64,000 bases of DNA, from NCBI RefSeq assembly GCF_001050035.1, contig NZ_CVTA01000016.1, positions 1 to 64,000 of the forward strand, read 5' to 3'. This document shows positions 53,290-61,678 of this stretch, piece after piece. The notes under the pieces were generated by a model. The model did no database searches. It was not told the origin of the DNA and saw only the letters and a list, made by a program, of their open reading frames with translations. The stretch's first letter is position 1, and every line of letters starts with the position of its first letter. A program made the position numbers and the translations under genes. The DNA comes from Mycolicibacterium komanii (GTDB lineage: Bacteria; Actinomycetota; Actinomycetes; Mycobacteriales; Mycobacteriaceae).

Positions 53290-54033
53290 ATGCAACTGCC
53301 GGGCACACCGTCCGACGAGGTCCCCGAGGTTTTGGCGAACGGCGACGGGGACGTCACCACCATGTTCGTCTCGATGGCGCGCCGCCACCCCGACGGGGCC
53401 GACGCGGATTACCTGCGCTGGCACAGCCTCGACCATCGACCCGAACAGCACCGGATGACCGCGGTGCGCGCATCGCTGCGTCTGGTGTCCACCCCCGAGT
53501 GCCGTGCCGCGCGCGCCGCGAACGAAAGTCCCTACGACGCCATCGATCACGTGATGACCTACTTCTTCACCGGGGTCGAGGGCATGGAACCGTTTCTCGC
53601 ACTGTCCAAGGCACTCGGTGACGCGGGCCGCAAGCTTCCTCTGCTACCGCCCGTCGAACGCGGAGTGTACGACGTTCGACAGCGGACCGCCGCCGCACGG
53701 ATCAAGGCCGGCGCCGACGTGTTGCCGTGGTGGCCGAACCGCGGGGTGTACCTGCTGCTGGAACGAGGTGCTGGTGCGCTGGATGAACTGGTGGGTGTCG
53801 ACGGCGTGGCCGGTGCGTGGGCGGCGACGTCGCTGCCGGTCGAGGCGCGGCTCGCGAGCGCCCCTGCCGGACAGACGCTCACGTACTGCTTCCTCGACGA
53901 CGACCCCGCCGCCGTCGCCGAGCGGATGCGACCGGTTCTTCGGACTCGATGGGAGAAGGGCGGTGTGGGCCCGCTATTCGCAGCACCGTTCCACGCCGTC
54001 GTGCCGTACGAGTGGGACCGCTACGTGCCATGA
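53290..54033 (+). CDS. Hypothetical protein, possibly EthD-like dimeric barrel
   Basis: A 247-residue soluble protein. ATG 53290 follows AGGAGG by five bases; the GTG at 53284 would lie inside that ribosome site. The N-terminal part (DADYLRWHSLDHRPEQHRM) has the YxxWHxxDHxP look of EthD/dimeric ferredoxin-fold proteins, and the C-terminal half may repeat the fold (PAAVAERMRPVLRTRWEKG). No clear catalytic residues. It sits between the epimerase (11-base gap) and a luciferase-like gene (13-base gap), so it is part of a three-gene operon. Confidence 0.7.
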   Translation: MQLPGTPSDEVPEVLANGDGDVTTMFVSMARRHPDGADADYLRWHSLDHRPEQHRMTAVRASLRLVSTPECRAARAANESPYDAIDHVMTYFFTGVEGMEPFLALSKALGDAGRKLPLLPPVERGVYDVRQRTAAARIKAGADVLPWWPNRGVYLLLERGAGALDELVGVDGVAGAWAATSLPVEARLASAPAGQTLTYCFLDDDPAAVAERMRPVLRTRWEKGGVGPLFAAPFHAVVPYEWDRYVP

Positions 54034-54046
54034 GACGGAGGTTTGA

Positions 54047-55015
54047 ATGCGCGTCGGTTTGATGGTCGGCTCCGATAAGGAGCGCCCCCGCGCCGAGCGG
54101 CTGAACGGCCTGATCGACGACGGAAAGACCGCGGAGAAGCAGGGTTTCGCATCGTTCTGGATGCCGCAGGTGCCCGGCTACCTCGACGCGATGACGGCCG
54201 TGGCGCTGCTCGGGAACGCCACCGAACGTATCGAGATCGGAACGGCGGTGGTTCCGATCCAGACCCGCCATCCGCTCATCATGGCCCAGCAGGCTCTCAC
54301 CACTCAGATCGCCTGCGGCGGTAGGTTCACCCTGGGGATCGGCCCGTCGCACCACTGGATCATCTCCGACCAGCTCGGTTTGCCCTACGACAAGCCCGCC
54401 CGGTCGGTCCGCGACTACCTCGAGGTGCTCGACGCGGCGTTCGCCGGACCGGGCGCCATCGCCGTCGACAACCACGCCTATTGCGTGCACAGTCCGATCG
54501 ACGTCACCGACGCCTTCACCGTCCCGGTGTTGGTGGCAGCCCTCGGCCCGACCATGCTGCGGATCGCCGGAGAGCGCACCGGCGGCACCATCCTGTGGAT
54601 GGCCGACGAACGCGCGATCGGCGACTACGTGGTGCCCCGCATCACGGCAGCGGCGAAAGACGCGGGCCGCGACAGTGTTCGAATCGTCGCCGGTGTTCCG
54701 GTCGCGCTCTGTGCGGACAGCGAAGTCGATGGCGCCCGGGCCTACGCCAGCGAGGTCCTCGGCCACGCCGACTTCTCCCCCAACTACGTCCGCCTGCTCG
54801 AACACGGCGACGCCGAAGACGTCGGCGACACCATGGCCGCCGGCGACGAGGCGACCGTCGAGGCGCGGCTACGCCGCTACCGCGACGCCGGCGTCACCGA
54901 CCTCGCGTTGCGGGTCGTTCCGCTCGGGCAGGACGCTGCCCAACGGCAGGCGTCGCGTCAGCGCACGCAGGAGTTCATCGCGTCGCTGGTATCGCAGTTC
55001 GCTTCGGGCGCATAG
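54047..55015 (+). CDS. LLM-class F420-dependent oxidoreductase
   Basis: A 322-residue luciferase-like TIM-barrel oxidoreductase. The family pattern is clear: MRVGLMVGSDK, ASFWMPQVPGYLDAMTAVALL, IEIGTAVVPIQTRHP, RFTLGIGPSHHWI and the C-terminal AGVTDLALRVVPLG. In mycobacteria this branch binds F420. The substrate is probably an alcohol or an enone of the pathway. It is last in the epimerase operon. Confidence 0.92.
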   Translation: MRVGLMVGSDKERPRAERLNGLIDDGKTAEKQGFASFWMPQVPGYLDAMTAVALLGNATERIEIGTAVVPIQTRHPLIMAQQALTTQIACGGRFTLGIGPSHHWIISDQLGLPYDKPARSVRDYLEVLDAAFAGPGAIAVDNHAYCVHSPIDVTDAFTVPVLVAALGPTMLRIAGERTGGTILWMADERAIGDYVVPRITAAAKDAGRDSVRIVAGVPVALCADSEVDGARAYASEVLGHADFSPNYVRLLEHGDAEDVGDTMAAGDEATVEARLRRYRDAGVTDLALRVVPLGQDAAQRQASRQRTQEFIASLVSQFASGA

Positions 55016-55140
55016 GCTTCCATGAACTCGGTGGGCATCCCGCCCATCGTGCAGAAGAACAGGTCGACGCCCGACACTCGGTGTCCAGCTTCGTGACGTC
55101 GTCGGCGAAGGTTGGGCATGTCCGACCTTCCGATAGAGAT
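55016..55140. other. Non-coding spacer with possible gene remnant
   Basis: The 125 bases between converging genes hold no complete gene. On the minus strand a stretch reads GVDLFFCTMGGMPTEFMEA, which looks protein-like. Just before it another frame reads PTFADDVTKLDTE. Together they could be a frameshifted remnant of a lost gene; the fragment is too short to name. No hairpin stands out. Confidence 0.3.
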
Positions 55141-55893
55141 TTACGATCCGAGCATGATCAGGCCTCCGTCTACGGCGACGAGTTGTCCGGTCATGAAATG
55201 CGAACCCTCGCTGCAGAAGAACACCAGCGCGGGGCCGAGGTCTTGAACGGCGTCGCCGAGCGCCCCACCGAGCGGGGTCGTCGACTTCAGCTGCTCGTCC
55301 ATGAGTTCGGCTGCGGGTCCGAGGAATTCGCGCAGCCGCTCGGCGCCCGGCGTCTGCACCGCGGGGGCCAGCGCGATCACCGACACCTTCTCGGCTGCCC
55401 ATGCCCTGGCCGCTGAGCGCGTCCACGCCGCCACCGCGCCCTTACTCGCCGCGTACACGGCGGACAGCGGGCTACCCATCACGGCCTCGGCCGACCCGAA
55501 GTTGATGATGCGGCCACCGCCGTTCTCACGCATCACCGCGTACGCCGACTGGTTCGTGAGGATCGTGGCCTTGACGTTCGTGTCGAACAGGGAGTCGATG
55601 TCGTCCGCGGTGATCTGACCGGGGATCCCCGCCTGCCACAACCCGGCCGCGTTCAGCAGCACGTCGAGGCCGCCCATCTTCTCGGCCGCGGCCCGCACGG
55701 TCCGCTCGACAGCGTCGGCGTCCCGTACATCGCACGGCACCCACGACACCCCCGCCACGTCGGGTGGTTCCGTCGTGTGGGGGGTGGCGACGACGCGTGC
55801 ACCCGCCTCCGTGAGCACGCGCACCGCCGCCGCGCCGATACCGGTCGCCCCACCGGTCACCAAGATGCGTCTGCCATCCAGCATCGCGACCAT
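55141..55893 (-). CDS. Short-chain dehydrogenase/reductase
   Basis: A 250-residue SDR: TGGATGIG loop, NAAG after strand 4, Ser in NFGSAEAVMG, YAASK, and the C-terminal HFMTGQLVAVDGGLIM. ATG 55893 is chosen; ATG 55884 (MLDGRRILVTGG) is equally possible. There is no Shine-Dalgarno, and TAACTAT lies directly upstream, so the transcript may be leaderless. It shares a 60-base divergent region and a long palindrome with the TetR gene on the other strand. Confidence 0.9.
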   Translation of the reverse strand: MVAMLDGRRILVTGGATGIGAAAVRVLTEAGARVVATPHTTEPPDVAGVSWVPCDVRDADAVERTVRAAAEKMGGLDVLLNAAGLWQAGIPGQITADDIDSLFDTNVKATILTNQSAYAVMRENGGGRIINFGSAEAVMGSPLSAVYAASKGAVAAWTRSAARAWAAEKVSVIALAPAVQTPGAERLREFLGPAAELMDEQLKSTTPLGGALGDAVQDLGPALVFFCSEGSHFMTGQLVAVDGGLIMLGS

Positions 55894-55899
55894 CACTAG

Positions 55900-55922
55900 A
55901 TAGTTAGACAATCGTCAACTAT
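55900..55922. promoter_or_regulatory. Putative TetR operator between SDR and TetR genes
   Basis: The element reads ATAGTT-A-GAC-AATC-GTC-AACTAT, a 23-base near-perfect inverted repeat. It lies between divergent starts and overlaps the -10-like TAACTAT of the SDR promoter. The adjacent TetR protein is the obvious candidate to bind it, repressing both genes. Confidence 0.65.
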
Positions 55923-55956
55923 TTGCAAGTACGGAATGCGCTGTTACAGTGACGGT

Positions 55957-56628
55957 GTGTCCAAGGTCAGCGGCGATGTTTTGGCTGACGGTGGTCAACG
56001 ACGCGCGTCTTTTCAGCGCGCACGTTCGCATGAGACCAAGCGGGCGCTGGTGCAGGCCGCGATGGCGCTGTGGCGCACGAACGGCTACGCCAAGACGACG
56101 GTCGCGGACATCTGCCGGGCCGCCGGCGTGTCCCGAGGACTGTTCTACTTCTACTTCCCGGCCAAAGAGGACATCCTCTTCGAGGTCGGCGTGCTCTCGA
56201 CCCGCGCTGCGCAGAAAAAAGTCCGGACGCTCCTGCGCGGCGATTACGACGTGGAAGCCGTCGTCGGTGAGGCGTTGCGCAGCCTCGAACGGTCGATGGC
56301 GCGCAATCCGCGCGAGTTGATCGTCGAGACCATCCTCGAGGGCTACCGGCACGAACACCGGATCCTCGCGGGTGAGGCGGTCGACGAGACCGCCGATGCG
56401 GACATGTTCGGTGAACTCTTCGCCCGTGCACAGCAGGACGGGAGGATCGGCGCCCACGTCGACGTCGAGCACCTCTCCCGGTTGGCCGGTATGCACGTCA
56501 GCGAGGGGGTGCGGCACTGGGCCGGCGGCGGTTTCGGCGACCGCTCGTTCGCCGAGGTCGTCACCGACGACATCGCGGCGCTGATCGTCGGCTTCAACGC
56601 GAGGCAGACGAAGACGCGACGAGCCTGA
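55957..56628 (+). CDS. TetR-family transcriptional regulator
   Basis: A 223-residue TetR protein. The helix-turn-helix is TVADICRAAGVSRGLFYFYF (about residues 48-67). GTG 55957 (VSKVSGDVLADG) is favoured over the upstream ATG 55936: a TTACAGT -10-like element ends just before it, pointing to a leaderless start. It is divergent from the SDR gene with the operator at 55900 between, and 37 bases ahead of the acyl-CoA dehydrogenase/phosphotransferase pair, which it may also control. Confidence 0.9.
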   Translation: MSKVSGDVLADGGQRRASFQRARSHETKRALVQAAMALWRTNGYAKTTVADICRAAGVSRGLFYFYFPAKEDILFEVGVLSTRAAQKKVRTLLRGDYDVEAVVGEALRSLERSMARNPRELIVETILEGYRHEHRILAGEAVDETADADMFGELFARAQQDGRIGAHVDVEHLSRLAGMHVSEGVRHWAGGGFGDRSFAEVVTDDIAALIVGFNARQTKTRRA

Positions 56629-56665
56629 CATACGCGCAGACCTGACCAAGAGGAAGGAGACCACG

Positions 56666-57967
56666 ATGGCGTGGGATTTCGAAACCGACCCCGAGTACCA
56701 GAAAGTCCTCGATTGGGCCGACGAATTCGTCAGGGAGGAAGTCGAACCGCTCGACCTGGCGTTTCCCGACCAGCAGTTTGTGCCTCTGGATGCCAACCGC
56801 CGCAAGGCGATCGATCCGCTCAAGGACGAGGTGCGCCGACGGGGGCTGTGGGCCACCCACCTGGGCCCCGAACTCGGCGGCCAGGGTTACGGCCAGCTGA
56901 AACTCGCTCTGCTCAACGAGATCCTCGGCCGCTCCCAATGGGCGCCGATCGTGTTCGGTTGCCAGGCGCCCGACACCGGGAATGCCGAGATCATCGCCCA
57001 CTACGGCACCGACGCGCAGAAGGAACGCTATCTGCGTCCGCTGCTCGACGGTGAGATCTTCTCGTGTTACTCGATGACCGAACCGCACGCCGGCGCCGAT
57101 CCCACGCTGTTCAAGACCACCGCGGTGCGCGACGGCGACGACTGGGTGATCAACGGCTGGAAGTTCTTCTCCTCCAACGCCAGAACGGCGTCGTTCCTGA
57201 TCGTCATGGTGGTCACGAACCCCGACGTCAGCGCCTATCAGGGCATGTCGATGTTCCTGGTGCCGACCGACACCCCGGGCGTCAAGATCGTGCGCAACGT
57301 CGGTCTGCACGGCGAGCGTGATGACGAGGGCTCGCACGCGCTGATCCATTACGACAATGTGCGGGTGCCCGCCGACGCCGTGCTCGGCGGCGAAGGCCAG
57401 GCCTTCGTCATCGCCCAGACCCGACTGGGCGGCGGCCGGATCCACCACGCGATGCGCACCATCGGGCTCTCCCGCAAGGCGTTGGACATGATGTGCGAAC
57501 GCGCGCTCAGCCGAGAGACCCAGGGCAGCAGGCTGTCCGAGAAGCAGTTCATCCAGGGCTACATCGCCGACTCGTACGCGCAGCTGCTGCAGTTCCGGCT
57601 GATGGTGCTCTACACCGCGTGGGAGATCGACAAGTACAACGATTACAAGAAGGTGCGCAAGGACATCGCCGCCGTGAAGGTCGTCATGCCGACGGTGTTG
57701 CACGACATCGCCTGGCGCGCAATGCAAGTTCACGGTGCCCTCGGTGTCACGAATGAGATGCCGTTCCTCGGCATGGTCACCGGCGCCGCGGTGATGGGGC
57801 TGGCCGACGGGCCGACCGAGGTGCACAAGGCGACGGTGGCCAAGCAGGTGCTGCGCGACTACGCGCCGAGCACCGACACGTGGCCGAGCGAGTGGATTCC
57901 CGCGAAGCGGGAGAAGGCCAGGGCCAAGTTCGCCGAGTACCTCGAAACCGAAGTGGGGAACCTGTGA
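56666..57967 (+). CDS. Acyl-CoA dehydrogenase (ACAD11/LvaC-like)
   Basis: A 433-residue acyl-CoA dehydrogenase, close paralogue of the 431-residue protein at 15356 (shared GLWATHLGPELGG/GLWATHLGAHLGG, TRLGGGRIHHAMRT). It has the normal three-domain form with SCYSMTEPHAGADP in the beta domain. Its stop overlaps the start of a phosphotransferase gene (GTGA). In human ACAD10/11 a kinase domain and an acyl-CoA dehydrogenase of this branch are one protein. In the Pseudomonas levulinate pathway the same pair (LvaA, LvaC) turns 4-hydroxyacyl-CoA into an enoyl-CoA through a phosphorylated intermediate. Confidence 0.92.
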   Translation: MAWDFETDPEYQKVLDWADEFVREEVEPLDLAFPDQQFVPLDANRRKAIDPLKDEVRRRGLWATHLGPELGGQGYGQLKLALLNEILGRSQWAPIVFGCQAPDTGNAEIIAHYGTDAQKERYLRPLLDGEIFSCYSMTEPHAGADPTLFKTTAVRDGDDWVINGWKFFSSNARTASFLIVMVVTNPDVSAYQGMSMFLVPTDTPGVKIVRNVGLHGERDDEGSHALIHYDNVRVPADAVLGGEGQAFVIAQTRLGGGRIHHAMRTIGLSRKALDMMCERALSRETQGSRLSEKQFIQGYIADSYAQLLQFRLMVLYTAWEIDKYNDYKKVRKDIAAVKVVMPTVLHDIAWRAMQVHGALGVTNEMPFLGMVTGAAVMGLADGPTEVHKATVAKQVLRDYAPSTDTWPSEWIPAKREKARAKFAEYLETEVGNL

Positions 57968-58998
57968 GCGAAACCGCGATCGACGTTGCACGCCTGACGG
58001 ATTGGATGGATGCGGCCGCGTTACCCGGCAAGGGCGAGCCGCTGCAGCCCCGCTTCCTGTCCGGCGGCACCCAGAACGTCATCTACGAGCTGCGCCGCGG
58101 AGAACACAGTTGCGTGCTGCGGATGCCGCCGCCCGGCGCTCCCCCCGACCGCGACAAGGGAATCCTGCGGGAGTGGCGCATCATCGAGGCGCTCGACGGC
58201 ACCGAGGTTCCGCACACCGAGGCCGTCGCCGTCTGTGAGGACGCCGCGGTGCTCGGCCGCCCGTTCTACCTCATGGGCTTCGTCGACGGGTGGTCGCCGA
58301 TGGACCTTCGGGACCGAACGTGGCCGGAGCCTTTCGACTCCGACCTCTCCGCGCGCGGTGAGCTGGCCTATCAGCTCGCAGAGGGTATCGCGCTGTTGTC
58401 CAAGGTCGACTGGAAGGCCAAGGGGCTGCAGGACCTTGGCCGGCCCGACGGTTTCCACGAACGTCAGGTCGATCGCTGGATCGCGTTCTTCGAGCGGATC
58501 AAGGGCCGCGAGATCGACGGCCTCGACGTCGCCACCGACTGGCTGCGCACGCATCGGCCGCTGGACTACATCCCCGGGTTGATGCACGGCGACTACCAGT
58601 TCGCCAACGTGATGTACCGCCACGGGGCACCCGCGCGCCTGGCCGCGATCGTCGACTGGGAGATGGGCACCGTCGGGGATCCCAAGCTCGACCTCGGCTG
58701 GATGGTGCAGAGCTGGCCCGAGGACACCGCGGCGCCGACGGAGTCGGAGATGGGTTACGTCGACATGCGCGGAATGCCCTCGCGCGCAGACGTTGTCGAT
58801 CACTACGCGAAGGTCTCCGGGCGCCAGGTCGACGACCTCGACTACTACCTGGTGCTGGCGAAGTGGAAGCTCGCGATCGTGCTCGAGCAGGGTTTCCAGC
58901 GCGCCGGCGACAACGAGAAGCTGCTCGCCTACGGCCCGGTCATCGTCGAGTTGATGCGCTCCGCGGCCGAGTTGGCCGAATCCAGCGACTACCGCTGA
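57964..58998 (+). CDS. APH-fold phosphotransferase (ACAD10/11 N-domain or LvaA-like)
   Basis: A 344-residue aminoglycoside-phosphotransferase-fold kinase. The catalytic loop is MHGDYQFANVMY (HxDxxxxN, about residues 209-220) and the metal-binding Asp is in AIVDWEMGTVGDP. The N-terminal FLSGGTQNVIYELRRG is the nucleotide-binding strand. GTG 57964 overlaps the acyl-CoA dehydrogenase gene. By analogy with LvaA and human ACAD11 it probably phosphorylates a 4-hydroxyacyl-CoA for the neighbouring dehydrogenase rather than an antibiotic. Confidence 0.92.
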   Translation: MSETAIDVARLTDWMDAAALPGKGEPLQPRFLSGGTQNVIYELRRGEHSCVLRMPPPGAPPDRDKGILREWRIIEALDGTEVPHTEAVAVCEDAAVLGRPFYLMGFVDGWSPMDLRDRTWPEPFDSDLSARGELAYQLAEGIALLSKVDWKAKGLQDLGRPDGFHERQVDRWIAFFERIKGREIDGLDVATDWLRTHRPLDYIPGLMHGDYQFANVMYRHGAPARLAAIVDWEMGTVGDPKLDLGWMVQSWPEDTAAPTESEMGYVDMRGMPSRADVVDHYAKVSGRQVDDLDYYLVLAKWKLAIVLEQGFQRAGDNEKLLAYGPVIVELMRSAAELAESSDYR

Positions 58999-59005
58999 CG
59001 CGAAT

Positions 59006-59509
59006 TCAGCTGGCGGGCACCAGATCCGCGGCGACCGAGGCCATCATGCCGCAGCGGAACGTCTCGCAGCCACCGACCTCGACGGCAGCAACATCGCCCG
59101 CTGCCGTCAGCGCCTTGGCCTTGAAAGCTCGGGCAGCGGCGCTGAGGCGGTGCTGGGCGGAATCGACCCTGCTGTCGAGTTCGGCGGGCACCCTCTCGCC
59201 CCACAGCGTCACCTCGGTCGCGCCTTGTTCGAGCGCGTTGCGCACATGCTGCAGGACGCGCGCGTCGCGGTCGATCATGTTCGCCGCGACGGCGACTGTC
59301 TGCGGGTGGGGCCGCTCCTCCCAGTCCGCCAGGACCGACTCGAGGTCGAGCGTCTCGGCGCCCAGGATCGTCAGCGGGCGGACGTCCTCGTCACCGCCGA
59401 CGAGCACCGTGACGTCCCACCCCGCCATCACCCGGTCGTAGATCCAGCCACCGGCATACTTCACCGCGTCCGTCACCGACGGGGCGACCACGTCCAGCCG
59501 GTACCTCAT
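59006..59509 (-). CDS. Conserved hypothetical protein co-encoded with a TetR gene
   Basis: A 167-residue protein beginning MRYRLDVVAPSVTDAVKYAG at ATG 59509, which overlaps the TetR stop (ATGA). Predicted alpha/beta: a first strand and helix, then WDVTVLVGGDEDVRPLTILG, then a helical part with an RDARVLQHVRNALEQGATEV segment. There is an Ala-rich C-terminus with two Cys. No family recognised with certainty. Overlap with the regulator suggests a co-regulated accessory or ligand-sensing role; that is inference only. Confidence 0.65.
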   Translation of the reverse strand: MRYRLDVVAPSVTDAVKYAGGWIYDRVMAGWDVTVLVGGDEDVRPLTILGAETLDLESVLADWEERPHPQTVAVAANMIDRDARVLQHVRNALEQGATEVTLWGERVPAELDSRVDSAQHRLSAAARAFKAKALTAAGDVAAVEVGGCETFRCGMMASVAADLVPAS

Positions 59510-60123
59510 GTCGAGCTCCGCGGCGCCAGCTCGCGCCCCAGCGACTCGGCGTAGCCCTTGAACACCTCGGCCAATTGAATCGATGGGTCGAGTAACCATA
59601 GGGTCTCCATTCCATAGGTGAAGGCGAGGATTTCGACGGCCTTCGTGGTCGCGTCGAGATCTGGGCGGTACTTCCCGCTTTCCTGACCGCGCTCGATGAT
59701 CGCGGTGATGATGTCGACCGCGTCGCGGTAGCGCTTGACGAGGCGGTTGTGCAAAGGCGCGTCGGGAGCGATGTTCTCCACCAGCAGCACGGTGAAGGTC
59801 CCGACGAGTTCGGGCGCCCGGTCGAAGCGTTCGGGAACCCGGCCCAGCTCGGTTACCAGGTCACCGGAGCGGTAGTCCGCGTGGATCGCATCGTCGGCGT
59901 CGCGGGCGTCGAGCACCGCGTTGAGCAGCTGCTCTTTGGATTCGAAGTGGTGCAGCAGGCCAGCCGGGGTGACGCCGGCGTCCTTGGCGATCTGGGCCAG
60001 CGAGGTGTTGCGCCACCCGTTGCGCGCGAGCAGGCGTTCGGCCACTGCGAGGATGCGCTGCCTGCGGTCCTCGCCCTTGGCGAGGAGCGTGGCATACGGC
60101 CGCGCGGACTCTGTGGCAGACAC
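59506..60123 (-). CDS. TetR-family transcriptional regulator
   Basis: A 205-residue TetR protein. The helix-turn-helix is SLAQIAKDAGVTPAGLLHHF (about 39-58). GTG 60123 (VSATESARPYATLLAKG) follows GAAGGGG and gives a normal N-terminus; the longer frame would run across the operator. The palindrome at 60139 lies 16 bases upstream. The ligand domain contains TYGMETLWLLDPSIQL, a feature seen in regulators of lipid catabolism. Confidence 0.91.
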   Translation of the reverse strand: MSATESARPYATLLAKGEDRRQRILAVAERLLARNGWRNTSLAQIAKDAGVTPAGLLHHFESKEQLLNAVLDARDADDAIHADYRSGDLVTELGRVPERFDRAPELVGTFTVLLVENIAPDAPLHNRLVKRYRDAVDIITAIIERGQESGKYRPDLDATTKAVEILAFTYGMETLWLLDPSIQLAEVFKGYAESLGRELAPRSST

Positions 60124-60138
60124 CGAACCCCTTCGTTC

Positions 60139-60170
60139 AACCAACCTAGTGAACACACAGTAGGTAGGTT
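60139..60170. promoter_or_regulatory. Putative TetR operator AACCAACCTA-N12-TAGGTAGGTT
   Basis: A 32-base inverted repeat with 10-base arms (nine matching) in front of the TetR gene ending at 59506. The arms also contain short direct repeats (AACC/ACCT; TAGG/TAGG). It probably mediates autorepression and may extend to the region downstream of the P450 gene at 60271. Confidence 0.6.
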
Positions 60171-60270
60171 TCGCCGCTGTGACAAGCGTCTCAGCCAATT
60201 TGGGTTTAGATGCCCGTCACACCGCAGGTCAGCGGCGATTCTCGGCCTCCCGACCGGGCACGCGGGCCGG

Positions 60271-61554
60271 TCACCCGTCCGCCGGAGTGAACTCGATGTG
60301 GAGCTCGGTGAGCCCGCGCAGCAAAAAGGTCGGGTCGTATGCGTAGTGGCGCTCGCCCGACGGGCCGTGCGCCGACTCGCTGATCCGGATGTCGCGCATC
60401 CGCTCCAGCAACCTCTGCACGGTGATCCGGCCCTCCACCCGCGCCAGCGGCGCGCCCGCGCAAGAGTGGATTCCGCGGCCGAACGCAATGTGCTCGCGCA
60501 CGTTCTTGCGGTCCGGGCGGAACTCGTGCGGATCCTCGAACTTGCGTGGATCTCGATTGGCCGCGCCGAGGCACAGCATCACGACCGTGCCCGCCTTCAA
60601 CGGCACCCCGCCGAGGGTGGTGGTCTTGCGGACCAACCGGAAGTCGACCTTCGTCGGGGATTGCATGCGCAACGCCTCCTCGATGAAGGCGCCGATCCGC
60701 TCCGGGTGCTCGCGCAGCATCTGCTGGAAGTCCGGCCGGTCCCCGAGGGTCTGGACCGCCGCGCTGAGCAGCTTGGTGACCGTTTCCTGGCCGGCGGCGA
60801 ACAGAAAGGTCGCCGGCTTGACCACCTCGATCAGCTCCGGCGTAGAGCCGTCCGGGTACAGGGCCGTCGCCATTCCCGACAGCACGTCGCCACGCGGTTC
60901 GCGGCGGCGCTCGGCGAGGTAGCCGGCGAACTTGTCGTCGAGATACTGCAGCGGATCCAGGCCCACCGGCTCGCCGTCGAGTGCGCCCACCCTGCTGCCG
61001 TCCGGACGCTCAGCGCCCAACGCCGCCAGGAATTCCGGCCGGTCCTCCTCGGGCACCCCGAGTAGATCGATGATCGCCGACGTAGCGAAGGGTTTGGCGT
61101 ACTCGGACAGGAACTCGCAGCGTCCGTTGCCGACGATGTGGTCGATCTGGCTGTCGACCAGTTGCCACATGTAATCCTCGTTCTCCTTGAGCCGACGCGG
61201 CGTCAGGAGTTTGGTCAGCAGCGAGCGGGCGCGCTCATGCGCCGGGGGATCCATCACGACCAGGTGTTCGTGAATCGGGAACAGGTGGCGGTGTGCCTCG
61301 ATCTGTTCGGTGATGTCGTCGCCCTCGGGAACGAACGGCAGCGGCGGAAACGGTCCGCCGATCGCATTGACCGCCGAGAAGGAGTCGTGATCCTTGAAGG
61401 CCGCCAACACTTCCTGATAGCCGGTGACGGCGACGACGCCGTAATTCGGTTCACGGAAGACGGGCCCCCGTTCACGAAGATGGTCCCAGTAGGCGTAGGG
61501 ATCCTGACTGATCGCATGGTCGGAGAAGTAGTCCACCGAGGCGAGATCGGTCAT
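60271..61554 (-). CDS. Cytochrome P450, 427 residues
   Basis: A P450 with I-helix FAAGQETVTKL, K-helix EEALR and heme loop FGRGIHSCAGAPLAR (Cys365). It is a paralogue of the P450 at 35179 (similar N-terminus SVDYFSDHAISQDPYAYWDHL, conserved TPRRLKENED and HGPSGERHY). No ferredoxin gene is beside it, so it must borrow one of the four in the window. It is divergent from a TetR gene with a palindrome at 61595 between, which implies control by that TetR. Confidence 0.93.
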   Translation of the reverse strand: MTDLASVDYFSDHAISQDPYAYWDHLRERGPVFREPNYGVVAVTGYQEVLAAFKDHDSFSAVNAIGGPFPPLPFVPEGDDITEQIEAHRHLFPIHEHLVVMDPPAHERARSLLTKLLTPRRLKENEDYMWQLVDSQIDHIVGNGRCEFLSEYAKPFATSAIIDLLGVPEEDRPEFLAALGAERPDGSRVGALDGEPVGLDPLQYLDDKFAGYLAERRREPRGDVLSGMATALYPDGSTPELIEVVKPATFLFAAGQETVTKLLSAAVQTLGDRPDFQQMLREHPERIGAFIEEALRMQSPTKVDFRLVRKTTTLGGVPLKAGTVVMLCLGAANRDPRKFEDPHEFRPDRKNVREHIAFGRGIHSCAGAPLARVEGRITVQRLLERMRDIRISESAHGPSGERHYAYDPTFLLRGLTELHIEFTPADG

Positions 61555-61594
61555 GAACGGTCGTCCTTTCGGTCCTGGCGCCCGTAACCCAATC

Positions 61595-61608
61595 TGATCG
61601 ATCGATCA
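61595..61608. promoter_or_regulatory. Putative TetR operator, palindrome TGATCGATCGATCA
   Basis: A perfect 14-base palindrome within CTGATCGATCGATCAAAC, in the region between the P450 (start 61554) and TetR (start 61679) genes. A near copy, CTGATCGATCGACCAAAC, lies upstream of the mycofactocin-type SDR at 62388. The shared flanks outside the palindrome (CC/CT before, AAAC after) argue against chance. Confidence 0.65.
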
Positions 61609-61678
61609 AACTGTTAGGATGCGCCATGCCTATCACGGGGCGTGACAGAGGGTCAAGCGTCCGAGCGGAGGGTCGTTG

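Noticed and set aside
55911..55934. TTGCAAATAGTTGACGAT (minus strand) as a fourth CAAGTACTTG-type promoter
   Set aside because: The central palindrome is broken and the GATA element is missing. The bases are better explained as part of the TetR palindrome at 55900.
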